Of a DNA stretch of 64,000 bases, positions 14,574 through 24,466 are shown piece by piece. How positions within the stretch are numbered: the stretch's first letter is position 1; each line of letters begins with the position of its first letter. The position numbers and the translations under genes were made by a program. Under the pieces are notes generated by a model, which was not told where the DNA came from, searched no databases, and was given only the letters and a program-made list of their open reading frames with translations. The DNA comes from Candidatus Cloacimonadota bacterium (GTDB lineage: Bacteria; Cloacimonadota; Cloacimonadia; Cloacimonadales; TCS61): the NCBI GenBank assembly GCA_030445745.1, contig JASUTE010000005.1:1-64000 (forward strand), written 5' to 3'.

Positions 14574-17126
14574 ATGCCTGAACCGATCAATTTTAAAGAT
14601 ATTTATGTTAAACCAAAGCTTCCTAGTAATTTACAGAAATTAGCTGAGTTAGCGCAGAATATTTGGAGTACCTGGGACACCGATGCTTATCGGCTTTACA
14701 GTCGCATCGACCCTCATTTATTTCGTAAATTCCAGCATAATCCCATTAAACTGCTGCAGATGATACCTGAAAGCAGGTTACAAGAACTTTCTGAGCAAAA
14801 GGGTTTCTTGCACGAGCTGGATAGTGTTTATGAAAAGTTTCAGCGCTATTTGGAATACAAGGGAAGTTTTACAACCGAAAGTGGTGAACAACAAGATTAT
14901 GACAGCAGTAAGCAGATAGCCTATTTTTCTATGGAATTTGGTTTACACGAATCGGTGCCGATCTATTCAGGTGGTTTAGGTATACTCTCTGGTGATCATC
15001 TAAAAGCAGCTTCTGATCTCGGTTTACCGCTTGTGGGTTTTGGTTTGCTGTATCGCTATGGCTATTTTTTCCAAAAGATAGACATAAGTGGCAACCAGCA
15101 AGAGATTTATGAAGAAAATGAATGGTATTCGAAACCGGTAAGCAAAGTTAAAGATAAAAATGGTGATGACCTCACCTTGCAGATTACAATTTGTAATAAA
15201 CCTCTCTATATGAAAGTTTGGAAAATAGAAGTTGGAAAAATTCCTCTCTATCTTTTAGATACTAACTTGAAAAAAAACTCTGCTGAATTTCAAAAAATCA
15301 CCGATTATCTCTATGTTTCCGATAAAGAAACGCGCATTTTACAAGAGATCGTATTAGCTTTTGGCTCGCTGGAGTTAATAAAAAAATTACACATAGATCC
15401 CGTTATTTACCACATGAACGAAGGACATTCAGCTTTTATAATTATCAAGCGGCTTTTGCAGCTTATGGAGGATAAAAAATTTAGTTTGGAAACTGCTGCC
15501 AATTATGTTCGTAGTAGTAGTGTTTTTACGACCCATACTCCAGTTGCCGCTGGGAACGAAAAATTCGCATCGGAGTTAATAGAAAAATATCTGAAAAACC
15601 AGATAGAAAAACTGGGTATCTCTTTTGCCGAATTTAGCAAATACGCTATGGTTAACAATGAGAAAGCGTTTTCGTTACCTGCATTGGCGCTACGTTTTTC
15701 CAATTTTATTAATGGAGTTTCTAAATTACACAGTCAGGTATCGCAGGCTATGTGGCACGATATTTATCCTAAGATTTACGAAAAAGAGATGCCGATAACA
15801 GCCATCACGAATGGGGTTCATACGCAATCGTGGCTCAGCCGCCCCGTTACTAGGCTTTTCGATCGCTATTTAGGTACTGAATACATCCATACTGGTTACA
15901 AAGAAAGCATCTGGAATAATATTAAGGCAATCCCCGATATAGAAATATGGGAAGCTCATCAACAGCGCAAAGAACAGATGGTCAGTTTTATTCGCAATAT
16001 TCTAAAGAACAGTTTGATGAACAAGGGAGCTGGTCGTAGTAGTTCTGAGATTATTAATAATGCTTTGAACCCTGCTCATTTAACTGTGGGTTTCGCTCGT
16101 CGCTTTGCTACCTACAAAAGAGCTAACCTCATTTTGCAAGACAAAGCGCGGCTTTTGCAACTGCTGTTAAATACAGAGCATCCAATTCAGTTTGTTTTTG
16201 CCGGGAAAGCGCATCCTGCTGATGATAAAGGAAAGGCTATGATAAAAAATATTATCGATTTTGCTAAAGCTAACAATGTGCAGGACAGATTTGTATTTTT
16301 GGAAAACTACGATATGAATATTGCCAGACATCTGGTACAGGGTGTGGATGTGTGGTTAAATAATCCTATAAAACCCCTGGAAGCCAGTGGTACTTCTGGC
16401 ATGAAAGCAGGTATGAATGGTGCTTTGAACCTGAGTGTGCTGGATGGGTGGTGGCCAGAATGTTACAACCAAGAAAATGGTTGGGCAATTACTGCTGGCG
16501 AAGATATAGAAAATGAAAATGTGCGAGATACTTTGGAGGCGAACCAGATTTACGAGCTTTTGGAAAACGAGGTGTTACCATTATATTACGAACGTGATCA
16601 GAATAATATTCCCCATAATTGGATTGAAAAAATGCGTAATTCCATGTTTGATGTAAGCCGTAATTTCAATATTCACAAAATGTTACAAAATTATATCAGG
16701 AAATTTTATCTTCCAGGTATTGAATTGATGCAGCAAATACAAACCGATAACTATGCGAAATTGAAAGAATTTGAAAAAGTGGAAACTGAAATATTGCAAG
16801 CATGGCCAAAGGTTAACATTGTCGATTTCCAAATAAATCTTCAAGAAAAATCAATTGTTGATAGCGGTAAGCAAGTTGAAGCAAAAGCAACGATAGATAT
16901 GGCTGAACTTTCAGCTGAATTAATTGAAGTAGAGCTATTTTATAAAATCGGGGAAAATAATTTTAAATTAATTCCGCTGCAGTTACAAAAGCAAAATAAT
17001 AATCAAGCAGATTTTAGCTGCAGCTTCCAACTAGTTGGTTCTGGTAAGCAAAGTTTCAACCTTAGGATCAAACCCCAAAAAATCTGTTGCAAAAAATTTT
17101 ACGAATACATTAAATGGTATTTTTAA
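14574..17126 (+). CDS. glgP: Alpha-glucan (glycogen/maltodextrin) phosphorylase
   Basis: An 850-residue GT35 enzyme that releases glucose-1-phosphate from alpha-1,4-glucans with PLP. It is the bacterial/archaeal type with an N-terminal DUF3417-like segment (LAELAQNIWSTWDTDAYRLY). Substrate-site blocks such as FSMEFGLHESVPIYSGGLG and YHMNEGHSAF are clear. The PLP lysine is about K611 in GTSGMKAGMNGALNLS. The frame is open from 14559, but GGAGG lies inside that extension and fits the ATG at 14574. About 100 C-terminal residues look beta-rich and are less conserved. It is first in a glycogen-metabolism operon. Confidence 0.94.
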   Translation: MPEPINFKDIYVKPKLPSNLQKLAELAQNIWSTWDTDAYRLYSRIDPHLFRKFQHNPIKLLQMIPESRLQELSEQKGFLHELDSVYEKFQRYLEYKGSFTTESGEQQDYDSSKQIAYFSMEFGLHESVPIYSGGLGILSGDHLKAASDLGLPLVGFGLLYRYGYFFQKIDISGNQQEIYEENEWYSKPVSKVKDKNGDDLTLQITICNKPLYMKVWKIEVGKIPLYLLDTNLKKNSAEFQKITDYLYVSDKETRILQEIVLAFGSLELIKKLHIDPVIYHMNEGHSAFIIIKRLLQLMEDKKFSLETAANYVRSSSVFTTHTPVAAGNEKFASELIEKYLKNQIEKLGISFAEFSKYAMVNNEKAFSLPALALRFSNFINGVSKLHSQVSQAMWHDIYPKIYEKEMPITAITNGVHTQSWLSRPVTRLFDRYLGTEYIHTGYKESIWNNIKAIPDIEIWEAHQQRKEQMVSFIRNILKNSLMNKGAGRSSSEIINNALNPAHLTVGFARRFATYKRANLILQDKARLLQLLLNTEHPIQFVFAGKAHPADDKGKAMIKNIIDFAKANNVQDRFVFLENYDMNIARHLVQGVDVWLNNPIKPLEASGTSGMKAGMNGALNLSVLDGWWPECYNQENGWAITAGEDIENENVRDTLEANQIYELLENEVLPLYYERDQNNIPHNWIEKMRNSMFDVSRNFNIHKMLQNYIRKFYLPGIELMQQIQTDNYAKLKEFEKVETEILQAWPKVNIVDFQINLQEKSIVDSGKQVEAKATIDMAELSAELIEVELFYKIGENNFKLIPLQLQKQNNNQADFSCSFQLVGSGKQSFNLRIKPQKICCKKFYEYIKWYF

Positions 17127-17128
17127 GT

Positions 17129-20100
17129 ATGAAGAAATCTATTTTATTGAACCAGGAAGCAAAAAAACGGTACAACTTACCAGCAGATCCTATCTTAGAA
17201 GTAACTGGTAGAATCAGTTTGCACCAGATTGTAAATAAGATAAATCAAGAGAAGATTAAGCAAGGAGAGCAGGTTTTCAAAGCTTCCGAACTGAACATCA
17301 TAATGCTGCTGAATACAATTTTTCAAAAGGTAATGGATAGCTATCAAACCCAAAATCTGTTTCAGAAATTTTATAGAGAAGTTAAAAAGGAACTGCCAGC
17401 TCAGGAGCTTGCTTCTCTGTTCCAAAAATATAAGGATAGTTTTGGGCTAAAACAAAAATCGCCAACTGAGTTGATTCCTGAAATGTTGAAAACCTGGCTA
17501 CATAATTCGAATCCGGCTGCACATAATTACCGTGAGCTGTATTCCGATATTTCATTACGTTATTCAATATATGAAGAATTTCTAAATCAAATACAAATTT
17601 TTTTTGCTGAACAAAAAACGCTTACAACCGGCAAGAGCCTGATCGAATTATTGCAAGAACCATTTTTGAAATATCCCGATTCTTTGCAGAAACAATTGAG
17701 TTATATTCGTGATAACTGGGGCCATTGGCTTGGTGATGATATGGTTGAGTTGCTTTCAGCGCTCGATTTTGTGAAAGAGGAAACCAAACCCAGGTTTTTG
17801 GGACCAGCTGCCGCTACTGTGTATAACTTCGATGATGAAGACGACTATGAGCGCTTTTCGGAAGATAGTAGTTGGATGACCAAATTGGTTATGATCGCCA
17901 AAAGTACCTATGTGTGGTTGGATCAGTTGAGCCAAAAATACAACAGAGATATCACTCGCTTAGATGATATTCCAGAAGAAGAGCTGAAATCTTTATCTGA
18001 ACAAGGTTTTACAGGTTTATGGCTGATAGGAATTTGGCAGCGCAGTGCTGCTTCCCAGAAAATTAAGCACCTTACTGGCAACGAAGATGCTATAGCTTCT
18101 GCCTATTCACTCTACGATTACCAGATAGCAGAAGACTTGGGTGGAGAAGCAGCAATAGAGGAGTTATCCCACAAAGCTTGGAAATATGGCATACGCTTGG
18201 GCTGCGATATGGTGCCAAATCATGTAGGAATAGATTCCAAGTGGATCTATCAGCATCCAGAGTGGTTTATTCAAACTGAGCGCTCTCCTTTTCCTAACTA
18301 TATCTTTTCCAGTTTAAACCTTTCCAGTCATCCAGATTTCGAGATTTATTTGGAAGAACATTATTTCGATAGAACAGATGCAGCTGTAGTTTTCAAAATG
18401 CACGATCATGTGAACCACAAAATTCGCTATATCTATCATGGCAATGATGGTACCAGTTTCCCTTGGAACGATACAGCTCAATTGAACTATCTTTTACCAC
18501 AGGTACGTAGTGCGGTTATCGAAGAGATAAAAAAAATCGCTCGTAGATTCCCAATAATTCGCTTCGATGCTGCCATGACACTTACCAAAAAACATTTTCA
18601 GCGGCTTTGGTATCCACAGCCGGGCACAGGCGGAGATATTCCTTCCCGCTCTCAGTTCGCTATGACAAAAAAAGAATTCAATAGGCATATGCCAATAGAG
18701 TTTTGGCAGCAGGTAGTAGACGAAATTAACAAGGAGTTGCCGGATACACTTTTGTTAGCAGAAGCTTTTTGGATGATGGAAAGTTATTTTGTGCGTAATT
18801 TAGGAATGCATCGAGTTTATAATAGTGCTTTTATGAATATGCTGAAAGATGAGGAAAACGAGAAATACAGACAGTCGATAATCAATGTCCTTAAGTTCAA
18901 TCCCCAAATATTAAAACGTTTTGTAAATTTTATGAGTAATCCAGATGAAGAGACAGCTATTGCTCAGTTTGGTAGCGATGACAAATATTTTGGTATTTGC
19001 GTAATGATGAGCACACTACCAGGTTTGCCTATGTTTGCCCATGGTCAAATCGAAGGTTATAAAGAGCATTATGGTATGGAATTTGTACGTGCTAAATGGC
19101 AAGAACAAATCAATGATAAATTAGTGCAAAGACATTGGCAAGAGATATTTCCTATCCTAAAAAAACGCTATCTTTTTGCTAATGTAGAAAATTTCCGATT
19201 GCTAAACTTTGAAACCGAACCAAATAATACCTATAAAGATGTTTTTGCTTACAGCAATTCCAATGATAATGAAATCGCTTTGGTACTCTATCATAATCGC
19301 TATGCGGAAGTTTTTGGCAGAGTGTATTCTGGCTACGATCATCAGAATAAAACTGAGGTGAAATTAGGCGATATTTTGCAGATTCCTAACCATGCTGATA
19401 GCTTTGTAATCTTTTACGACCTGGCGCATAGGTTGGAATACATTTACAATTGTGCTGAAATTCACCAAAAGGGACTTCCAGTGCATTTACAAGCTTATAA
19501 ATTCCGTGTTTTCCTTAAAAGTAGGATTGTGAGTTATAGCGCTCTGTATCGACAGGCATGGCAGCAATTGCAGGGCAAAGGAACTGAAAATATAGACCAA
19601 TTTGTAGCAACTATAAAGTTGCAGCCACTATTAAAATCGTTTGCTAAGTTGTTAACTAAAGAAGATGTTCATAAACTGATCGATAGTGAAGATTATATAG
19701 AAACAAGTAATTATTTGAAAAAAGATTTTAACCCGCGCTTGCAACAATTTCTGCAAGAATTACAAAAACAGATAGATAAAAAAATTAGTATAACTGAAAG
19801 AATCTATAGCATCAACAAAGAGCTTTTGTTTGCAGTTCAAACCAGCAGTTATGTTAAATGCAAAGATATTTCTTGGCTGCAGTTATCACCCATGTTATGG
19901 CAAATTTTAAAAAAAATTGAAGCCCACTCAGAACAAGATTATCTGATATTTTACTGGATAATTTTGCAAAATTTGGAAACAGACCAAATTGATGCTTTAA
20001 GTATATTGGAAGAAAAACGCCTGAAAACAATCATTTTGAATAAACTGGGAAATATTAACTCTGAATCTGCTTTGGAAAGACTAAAAATAGCTCTAACAAC

Positions 20101-20404
20101 AGAAAACGTATGGCAACAATTGGAATCTCAAACTTATTTCACAGTGGTACGAAGTCTATTTAACAACGATATTATTCGCAAATATTTAGAGATAAACGAA
20201 TATGAAAATACTCTCTGGTTCAGGCAAGAAAAATTTGAATACTTTTTCTTAACACTTTTTTCGGTTAATTGGTTCAATCTATCTTTCCGAGAATTAAAAC
20301 AACAATACAAAACTTTCGAGAAATTTATGGTAAATTTATGGGAAGCTAAGCAACAATCGCAGTTTAAGGTAGAAGAGTTATTAAATTATTTTAAGAAAGG
20401 GTAA
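17129..20404 (+). CDS. Large GH13 alpha-amylase-family enzyme
   Basis: A ~1091-residue protein with a GH13 (beta/alpha)8 barrel in its middle. The barrel runs from about residue 275 (LDQLSQKYNRDITRLDDIPE). It includes GCDMVPNHVGIDS (region I), nucleophile D480 in IIRFDAAMT, acid/base E545 in LLAEAFWMME and a later FAHGQIEGYKEHYG. About 270 N-terminal and 350 C-terminal residues are mostly helical and unassigned. No signal peptide, so it is cytoplasmic. Lying between phosphorylase and glycogen synthase where no GlgB or GlgX is present, it may branch, debranch or disproportionate glycogen. The start could also be ATG 17114; neither has a strong ribosome-binding site. Confidence 0.88.
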   Translation: MKKSILLNQEAKKRYNLPADPILEVTGRISLHQIVNKINQEKIKQGEQVFKASELNIIMLLNTIFQKVMDSYQTQNLFQKFYREVKKELPAQELASLFQKYKDSFGLKQKSPTELIPEMLKTWLHNSNPAAHNYRELYSDISLRYSIYEEFLNQIQIFFAEQKTLTTGKSLIELLQEPFLKYPDSLQKQLSYIRDNWGHWLGDDMVELLSALDFVKEETKPRFLGPAAATVYNFDDEDDYERFSEDSSWMTKLVMIAKSTYVWLDQLSQKYNRDITRLDDIPEEELKSLSEQGFTGLWLIGIWQRSAASQKIKHLTGNEDAIASAYSLYDYQIAEDLGGEAAIEELSHKAWKYGIRLGCDMVPNHVGIDSKWIYQHPEWFIQTERSPFPNYIFSSLNLSSHPDFEIYLEEHYFDRTDAAVVFKMHDHVNHKIRYIYHGNDGTSFPWNDTAQLNYLLPQVRSAVIEEIKKIARRFPIIRFDAAMTLTKKHFQRLWYPQPGTGGDIPSRSQFAMTKKEFNRHMPIEFWQQVVDEINKELPDTLLLAEAFWMMESYFVRNLGMHRVYNSAFMNMLKDEENEKYRQSIINVLKFNPQILKRFVNFMSNPDEETAIAQFGSDDKYFGICVMMSTLPGLPMFAHGQIEGYKEHYGMEFVRAKWQEQINDKLVQRHWQEIFPILKKRYLFANVENFRLLNFETEPNNTYKDVFAYSNSNDNEIALVLYHNRYAEVFGRVYSGYDHQNKTEVKLGDILQIPNHADSFVIFYDLAHRLEYIYNCAEIHQKGLPVHLQAYKFRVFLKSRIVSYSALYRQAWQQLQGKGTENIDQFVATIKLQPLLKSFAKLLTKEDVHKLIDSEDYIETSNYLKKDFNPRLQQFLQELQKQIDKKISITERIYSINKELLFAVQTSSYVKCKDISWLQLSPMLWQILKKIEAHSEQDYLIFYWIILQNLETDQIDALSILEEKRLKTIILNKLGNINSESALERLKIALTTENVWQQLESQTYFTVVRSLFNNDIIRKYLEINEYENTLWFRQEKFEYFFLTLFSVNWFNLSFRELKQQYKTFEKFMVNLWEAKQQSQFKVEELLNYFKKG

Positions 20405-20407
20405 ATA

Positions 20408-21958
20408 ATGCCACAAACAGAAGCTATGGAAGAGATAAATCAGGAATACCAAAAACTGATGCCAAAATCTCACAAGCCCAAAATTCTTATATGTACCCCC
20501 GAAATTACCGAATTGCCCGAAGGTATGGGAAATGCTGCCAATTTAGTAGCGGCTAAAGGCGGCGGTATGGGCGATATTTCTGCCAGCCTTATCCGTTATT
20601 TGCAAGAGAGTGGTGATTACGAACTGCATATCGTCTTACCCAAATACGATAATAAAATTCGCAATATTGCCAAGTTTACCAACAAACAGCTTGATCGCCT
20701 CGCCATAATTTTAAGTGGAAAAGGCATTCATTTAGTAAACGATAGCGCTTTTTCCTATATTAATGATCCTTACGAGGATAATAAATTGCATTCCCGAGTT
20801 AGGCGGGCATTAGTTTTTCAAAGATTTATTATTAACGATCTGCTGGATTGGATTCAACCAGATGTAGTGCATTGTAACGACTGGATGACAGCCTTAGTTC
20901 CAGCAGCAGCAAAAAGTAAGGGAATTAAATCGCTATTTACTCTACACAATATTTTTACAGAGAAACAGACCTTGATGAACATAGAATTAAGTGGATTGAA
21001 ACCACTTGAGTTTGCTGAACACCTCTACTTTGAGAAATTTCCTGAAAATATTACCCAGAATTGGCAAAAACATTTCAGCACAAATCGTGTAGATTTCACT
21101 GCTAGCGGCATTTTAGCCTGTGATTATTTTAACACAGTTAGTGAAACATTTTTGAAAGAATTGATAAATAACTATTATCCAGATATTGTTCCGACTTCTA
21201 TTTACCAAACCATAAAAGATAAATACGACCAGGGACGCGCTGTGGGCATACTGAATGCACCCAATGACACGGTAAATCCTAAAATAATGCCCCATATCAT
21301 CAATTTTAATAAACACACTATGCCGCAGAAAAAAGCGGAAAACAAGGCACTCTTCCAAAAGAAAATGGGTTTACCTTTGCAGCCAGAAGTACCACTTTTC
21401 TTCTGGCCGAATCGCCTCTATTTCCAAAAAGCACCCGATCTTTTATTAGATAATTTGCAATATTTTATTGAGAAATACAAATTCCAACTGGCAGTAGTGG
21501 CAAATGGCGATACCAAATATGAAAACCAAATCAAAAAAATGGCAGCTAAATATCCTAATGTGGCCTATCGCTCTTTCCAGGAAAATTTAAGTAATTTAGG
21601 AAAAGCTGGCTCAGATTTCATTCTGATGCCATCACGCTATGAACCATGTGGTTTACCCCAGATGGAGGTTTTGCGTTTTGGCACCTTGCCTATTGTGCGT
21701 TCTACAGGCGGCTTGAAAGATACAATTCAGCACCTGGATTTTGAAAAAAGCAAGGGTAATGGATTTGTGTTCCTAATGGCAGACCGACAGGGTTTGGAAT
21801 ACGGGATCTCGGAAGCTTTAAAGTTTTATAAACAACCAAAAGAGATAAAAATTCGTGAGTTGAGAAGAATAATGAGTAGTTCGAAGCGGCAGTTTAGCCT
21901 GAAAAACACTGCCCAAAAATATATGAAAATTTATAGTCAATTGATTTCAGAAAAATGA
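20408..21958 (+). CDS. glgA: Glycogen synthase (GT5)
   Basis: A 516-residue glycosyltransferase that extends alpha-1,4-glucan from ADP- or UDP-glucose. The N-terminal domain has the KxGG substrate motif as AAKGGGMGDISASL, with VHCNDWMTALVPA and LFTLHNIF behind it. The C-terminal GT-B domain carries LMPSRYEPCGLPQMEVLRFG and VRSTGGLKDTI, the nucleotide-sugar binding block. It starts 3 bases after the GH13 gene with AAAGGG upstream. Family members of this form are often named starch synthase; the sugar donor cannot be decided from sequence alone. Confidence 0.93.
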   Translation: MPQTEAMEEINQEYQKLMPKSHKPKILICTPEITELPEGMGNAANLVAAKGGGMGDISASLIRYLQESGDYELHIVLPKYDNKIRNIAKFTNKQLDRLAIILSGKGIHLVNDSAFSYINDPYEDNKLHSRVRRALVFQRFIINDLLDWIQPDVVHCNDWMTALVPAAAKSKGIKSLFTLHNIFTEKQTLMNIELSGLKPLEFAEHLYFEKFPENITQNWQKHFSTNRVDFTASGILACDYFNTVSETFLKELINNYYPDIVPTSIYQTIKDKYDQGRAVGILNAPNDTVNPKIMPHIINFNKHTMPQKKAENKALFQKKMGLPLQPEVPLFFWPNRLYFQKAPDLLLDNLQYFIEKYKFQLAVVANGDTKYENQIKKMAAKYPNVAYRSFQENLSNLGKAGSDFILMPSRYEPCGLPQMEVLRFGTLPIVRSTGGLKDTIQHLDFEKSKGNGFVFLMADRQGLEYGISEALKFYKQPKEIKIRELRRIMSSSKRQFSLKNTAQKYMKIYSQLISEK

Positions 21959-21964
21959 GGTATT

Positions 21965-23431
21965 ATGAAATTTGAGCGAGCAAGTGGTATTTTAATGCAT
22001 ATAACATCATTACCTGGCGACCATGGTATTGGCAGTTTAGGGAAGTCAGCGTTTGATTTTATAGATTTTTTAGTAGCTGCAAAACAGAAACTTTGGCAGA
22101 TATTCCCATTAGGCCCCACAGGATATGGTGATTCTCCTTATCAAACTTTTTCCGTTTTTGCTGGCAATCCTTTGTTGATAGATATGCAAGATCTGATAAA
22201 AAGAGGTTTGTTGGCACAAAAAGATTTGGAAAATATGCCTGCCAATACAGCTAGCGTTGATTTTGGTGCTGTATTTAAAGCAAAACACCAGGTATTGCAA
22301 AAAGCTTACCAAAAGTTTACAGCTACCAGCGAATATGAAGAATTTTGTAAGCAAAACAATTTTTGGTTGGAAAACTACGCTACTTTTATGGCAATAAAAG
22401 ATAATAAAAATGGCCAACCTTGGAATAAATGGGACGAAAAGTTGAAACAACGCGATTTTGGGAAATTGCAGGAAATAAAAACAAATTTAGCTAAGCAAAT
22501 CGGGTATTACAAATTTTTACAGTACATATTTTACGATCAATGGCGCAAGATACAAGATTACGCCCATAGTAAAAATATTAAAATAATCGGAGATATACCT
22601 ATATATGTTGCTTTTGATAGTGCTGATGCCTGGGCAAATCCTGAATATTTTCTCTTTGATGAAAACAAGCAGCCCACCCATGTGGCGGGAGTACCGCCAG
22701 ATGCTTTCACCGAAACAGGACAGCTTTGGGGAAATCCACTTTACGACTGGAAAACCATGCAGGAGGATGGTTTCAAATGGTGGATTAATCGCTTTAAAAT
22801 TACCTTATCATGCTGTGATATTATTCGCTTAGATCATTTCTTAGGATTAGTAAATTACTGGGCCGTGCCTGCAGAAGACGATACAGCAATAAATGGAACT
22901 TGGCAACCAGCCTTGGGAAGAGAAATGCTGGAAGCTGTGTTGAAAGCATTAGGAGAGTTACCAGTCATAGCAGAAGATCTGGGGGCTGTAACACCACCAG
23001 TGGAGCAATTGCGCGATGATTTTAATCTACCTGGTATGAAAATTTTACAATTTGCCTTTGGCTCGGGCGACGATAATCCATTCCTACCCCATAATTTTCC
23101 TGAAAATTGTGTGGTTTATACTGGTACTCATGACAACGAAACTACTCGGGGCTGGTATGAAAATATTCCTCAACCTGTAAAAGACCATCTGCACCACTAC
23201 TTGCAGTTCGATGGTAGCAATGTAGCTTGGAAGTTGATCGAAACAGCTTGGCATTCACGGGCAGTGATGGCATTAGCTCCTATGCAGGATTTTTTGAATT
23301 TGGATAACTCAGCTCGTATGAATACACCCGGTACTTTAGGTGATAACTGGAAATGGCGGGTGTTGCCAGAGCAACTTTCCCCAGAACTGCAAAATAAAAT
23401 TGCTGAACTTACTACAGCAGCCGGTCGTTAA
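21965..23431 (+). CDS. malQ: 4-alpha-glucanotransferase (GH77)
   Basis: A 488-residue amylomaltase of normal family length that disproportionates maltodextrins. The N-terminus has SGILMHITSLPGDHGIGSLG and GPTGYGDSPYQTFS, both family hallmarks. Catalytic regions are IIRLDHFLGLVNYW (nucleophile Asp), VIAEDLGAVTP (acid/base Glu) and YTGTHDNETTRGWY. It lies 6 bases after glgA and closes the glycogen operon: phosphorylase and glucanotransferase would work together on linear dextrins. No clear terminator follows. Confidence 0.95.
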   Translation: MKFERASGILMHITSLPGDHGIGSLGKSAFDFIDFLVAAKQKLWQIFPLGPTGYGDSPYQTFSVFAGNPLLIDMQDLIKRGLLAQKDLENMPANTASVDFGAVFKAKHQVLQKAYQKFTATSEYEEFCKQNNFWLENYATFMAIKDNKNGQPWNKWDEKLKQRDFGKLQEIKTNLAKQIGYYKFLQYIFYDQWRKIQDYAHSKNIKIIGDIPIYVAFDSADAWANPEYFLFDENKQPTHVAGVPPDAFTETGQLWGNPLYDWKTMQEDGFKWWINRFKITLSCCDIIRLDHFLGLVNYWAVPAEDDTAINGTWQPALGREMLEAVLKALGELPVIAEDLGAVTPPVEQLRDDFNLPGMKILQFAFGSGDDNPFLPHNFPENCVVYTGTHDNETTRGWYENIPQPVKDHLHHYLQFDGSNVAWKLIETAWHSRAVMALAPMQDFLNLDNSARMNTPGTLGDNWKWRVLPEQLSPELQNKIAELTTAAGR

Positions 23432-23534
23432 AAAAGTTGAGAATAAACTGCAATCGTAATTCTTCCTTGACACGCTATGAGCGCATAATAGTTTCAAAAA
23501 TAAGCAAATACGTTACATTAATCGGGAGGAATTT

Positions 23535-24161
23535 ATGTATATTTTAAAGAACAAATTTATGTATGTTTTAGCTTTTATGTTTTTGCTAACCATTTTTGTG
23601 AACATTACCGCTGATGAGGTGGAAGATTTTATTGAAAAGGGACGTAAAGCCTATTTACAAGAAGATTATAAGCAAGCACATCAGATGCTACAAAAAGCCG
23701 TTGCTGCCATCAGCGAAAATATTTCTGCTGCCTTCACGCCTTTTTTACCAGCTGCACCATCTGGTTGGCAGAAGGGTGAAGTAGAGACAAATACAACCTC
23801 AATGCCAACAGCGGAAGGCGATGTACGAGTTACCGAAGCAGGATGCGAATATAAAAAAAGCGAATCTGATGAAGAAGTAGAAATTTATTTTACTAACTCA
23901 CCTCAAATAGTACAACCATACCAGCAAATGGCAGCAAGAAGTGATATGATGAAAGGAATTATGAAACAGCGCGGGTTAGAAGTTAAAGAAAAAAAAGGTT
24001 GGTTCATTGTCATAGAAAAACGAGGTGAAGCAGATCATGAGTTAACTGCTGTGCAACAAGCAGTTGCAATAAAAATTCAACGAGCTTCAAATCAGGAAAC
24101 TGCTCAACTATTTTTTGATGCTATCGATCTAAATGGTTTGCTGCAAGCTGCTAAACAGTAA
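23535..24161 (+). CDS. Exported protein of unknown function
   Basis: A 208-residue protein with a signal peptide (hydrophobic ~8-24, ending NITA). One TPR-like helix pair follows (RKAYLQEDYKQAHQMLQKAV). The rest has beta-strand character with YKKSESDEEVEIYFTNSPQ and KEKKGWFIVIEKRGE, followed by a helix ending in a short tail. GGGAGGA precedes the ATG, and a TTGACA at 23467 may be a -35 box, so it probably has its own promoter. I do not recognise the family; a periplasmic role is the only safe statement. Confidence 0.8.
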   Translation: MYILKNKFMYVLAFMFLLTIFVNITADEVEDFIEKGRKAYLQEDYKQAHQMLQKAVAAISENISAAFTPFLPAAPSGWQKGEVETNTTSMPTAEGDVRVTEAGCEYKKSESDEEVEIYFTNSPQIVQPYQQMAARSDMMKGIMKQRGLEVKEKKGWFIVIEKRGEADHELTAVQQAVAIKIQRASNQETAQLFFDAIDLNGLLQAAKQ

Positions 24162-24181
24162 ACAAGTAGCAAATAATTAAA

Positions 24182-24466
24182 ATACTTTTCCCTTTTAATA
24201 GCTTTTTAGGTAAGCTTAGCCGTAACCCTACTCCACCATCTTATTTTGATAGGTGTTTCCATATAGTCTACCAAACCGCCTTCCAATTTGGTTTGGGACT
24301 AGGTGTAACACTAATTATTCTTAAATTTTGGATAAAAGAGGCAGATAACTTTTCTAAACTAGGTAAATTGCCGTTAACTATTTGAAATATTCTCTTTACG
24401 AGTGTTGCTAGCTTCCTAATTTTGGTTCAAAATAAATATTTTGAAGGAGCATGCTATGAAGTATAG
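24182..24466 (+). pseudogene. Decayed membrane-protein C-terminus
   Basis: One plus-strand frame reads as a protein fragment broken by a single TGA at 24383-24385. Pieces include NPTPPSYFDR, the hydrophobic FQFGLGLGVTLIILKFWIKE, KLGKLPLTI, the stop, then NILFTSVASFLILVQNKYF. Two membrane helices are evident. It has no start codon, so the N-terminal part is lost. Its end overlaps the first codons of the M42 peptidase gene, as if it was once translationally coupled to it. The TGA stands where a TGG tryptophan would fit, suggesting one substitution. The family is not recognised. A CCAAACC/GGTTTGG inverted repeat (24271-24296) lies within it. Confidence 0.5.

Noticed and set aside
24271-24296. 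CCAAACC/GGTTTGG inverted repeat as a terminator
   Set aside because: There is no T tract after it on either strand and the 12-base loop is large; it lies inside a decayed coding frame.
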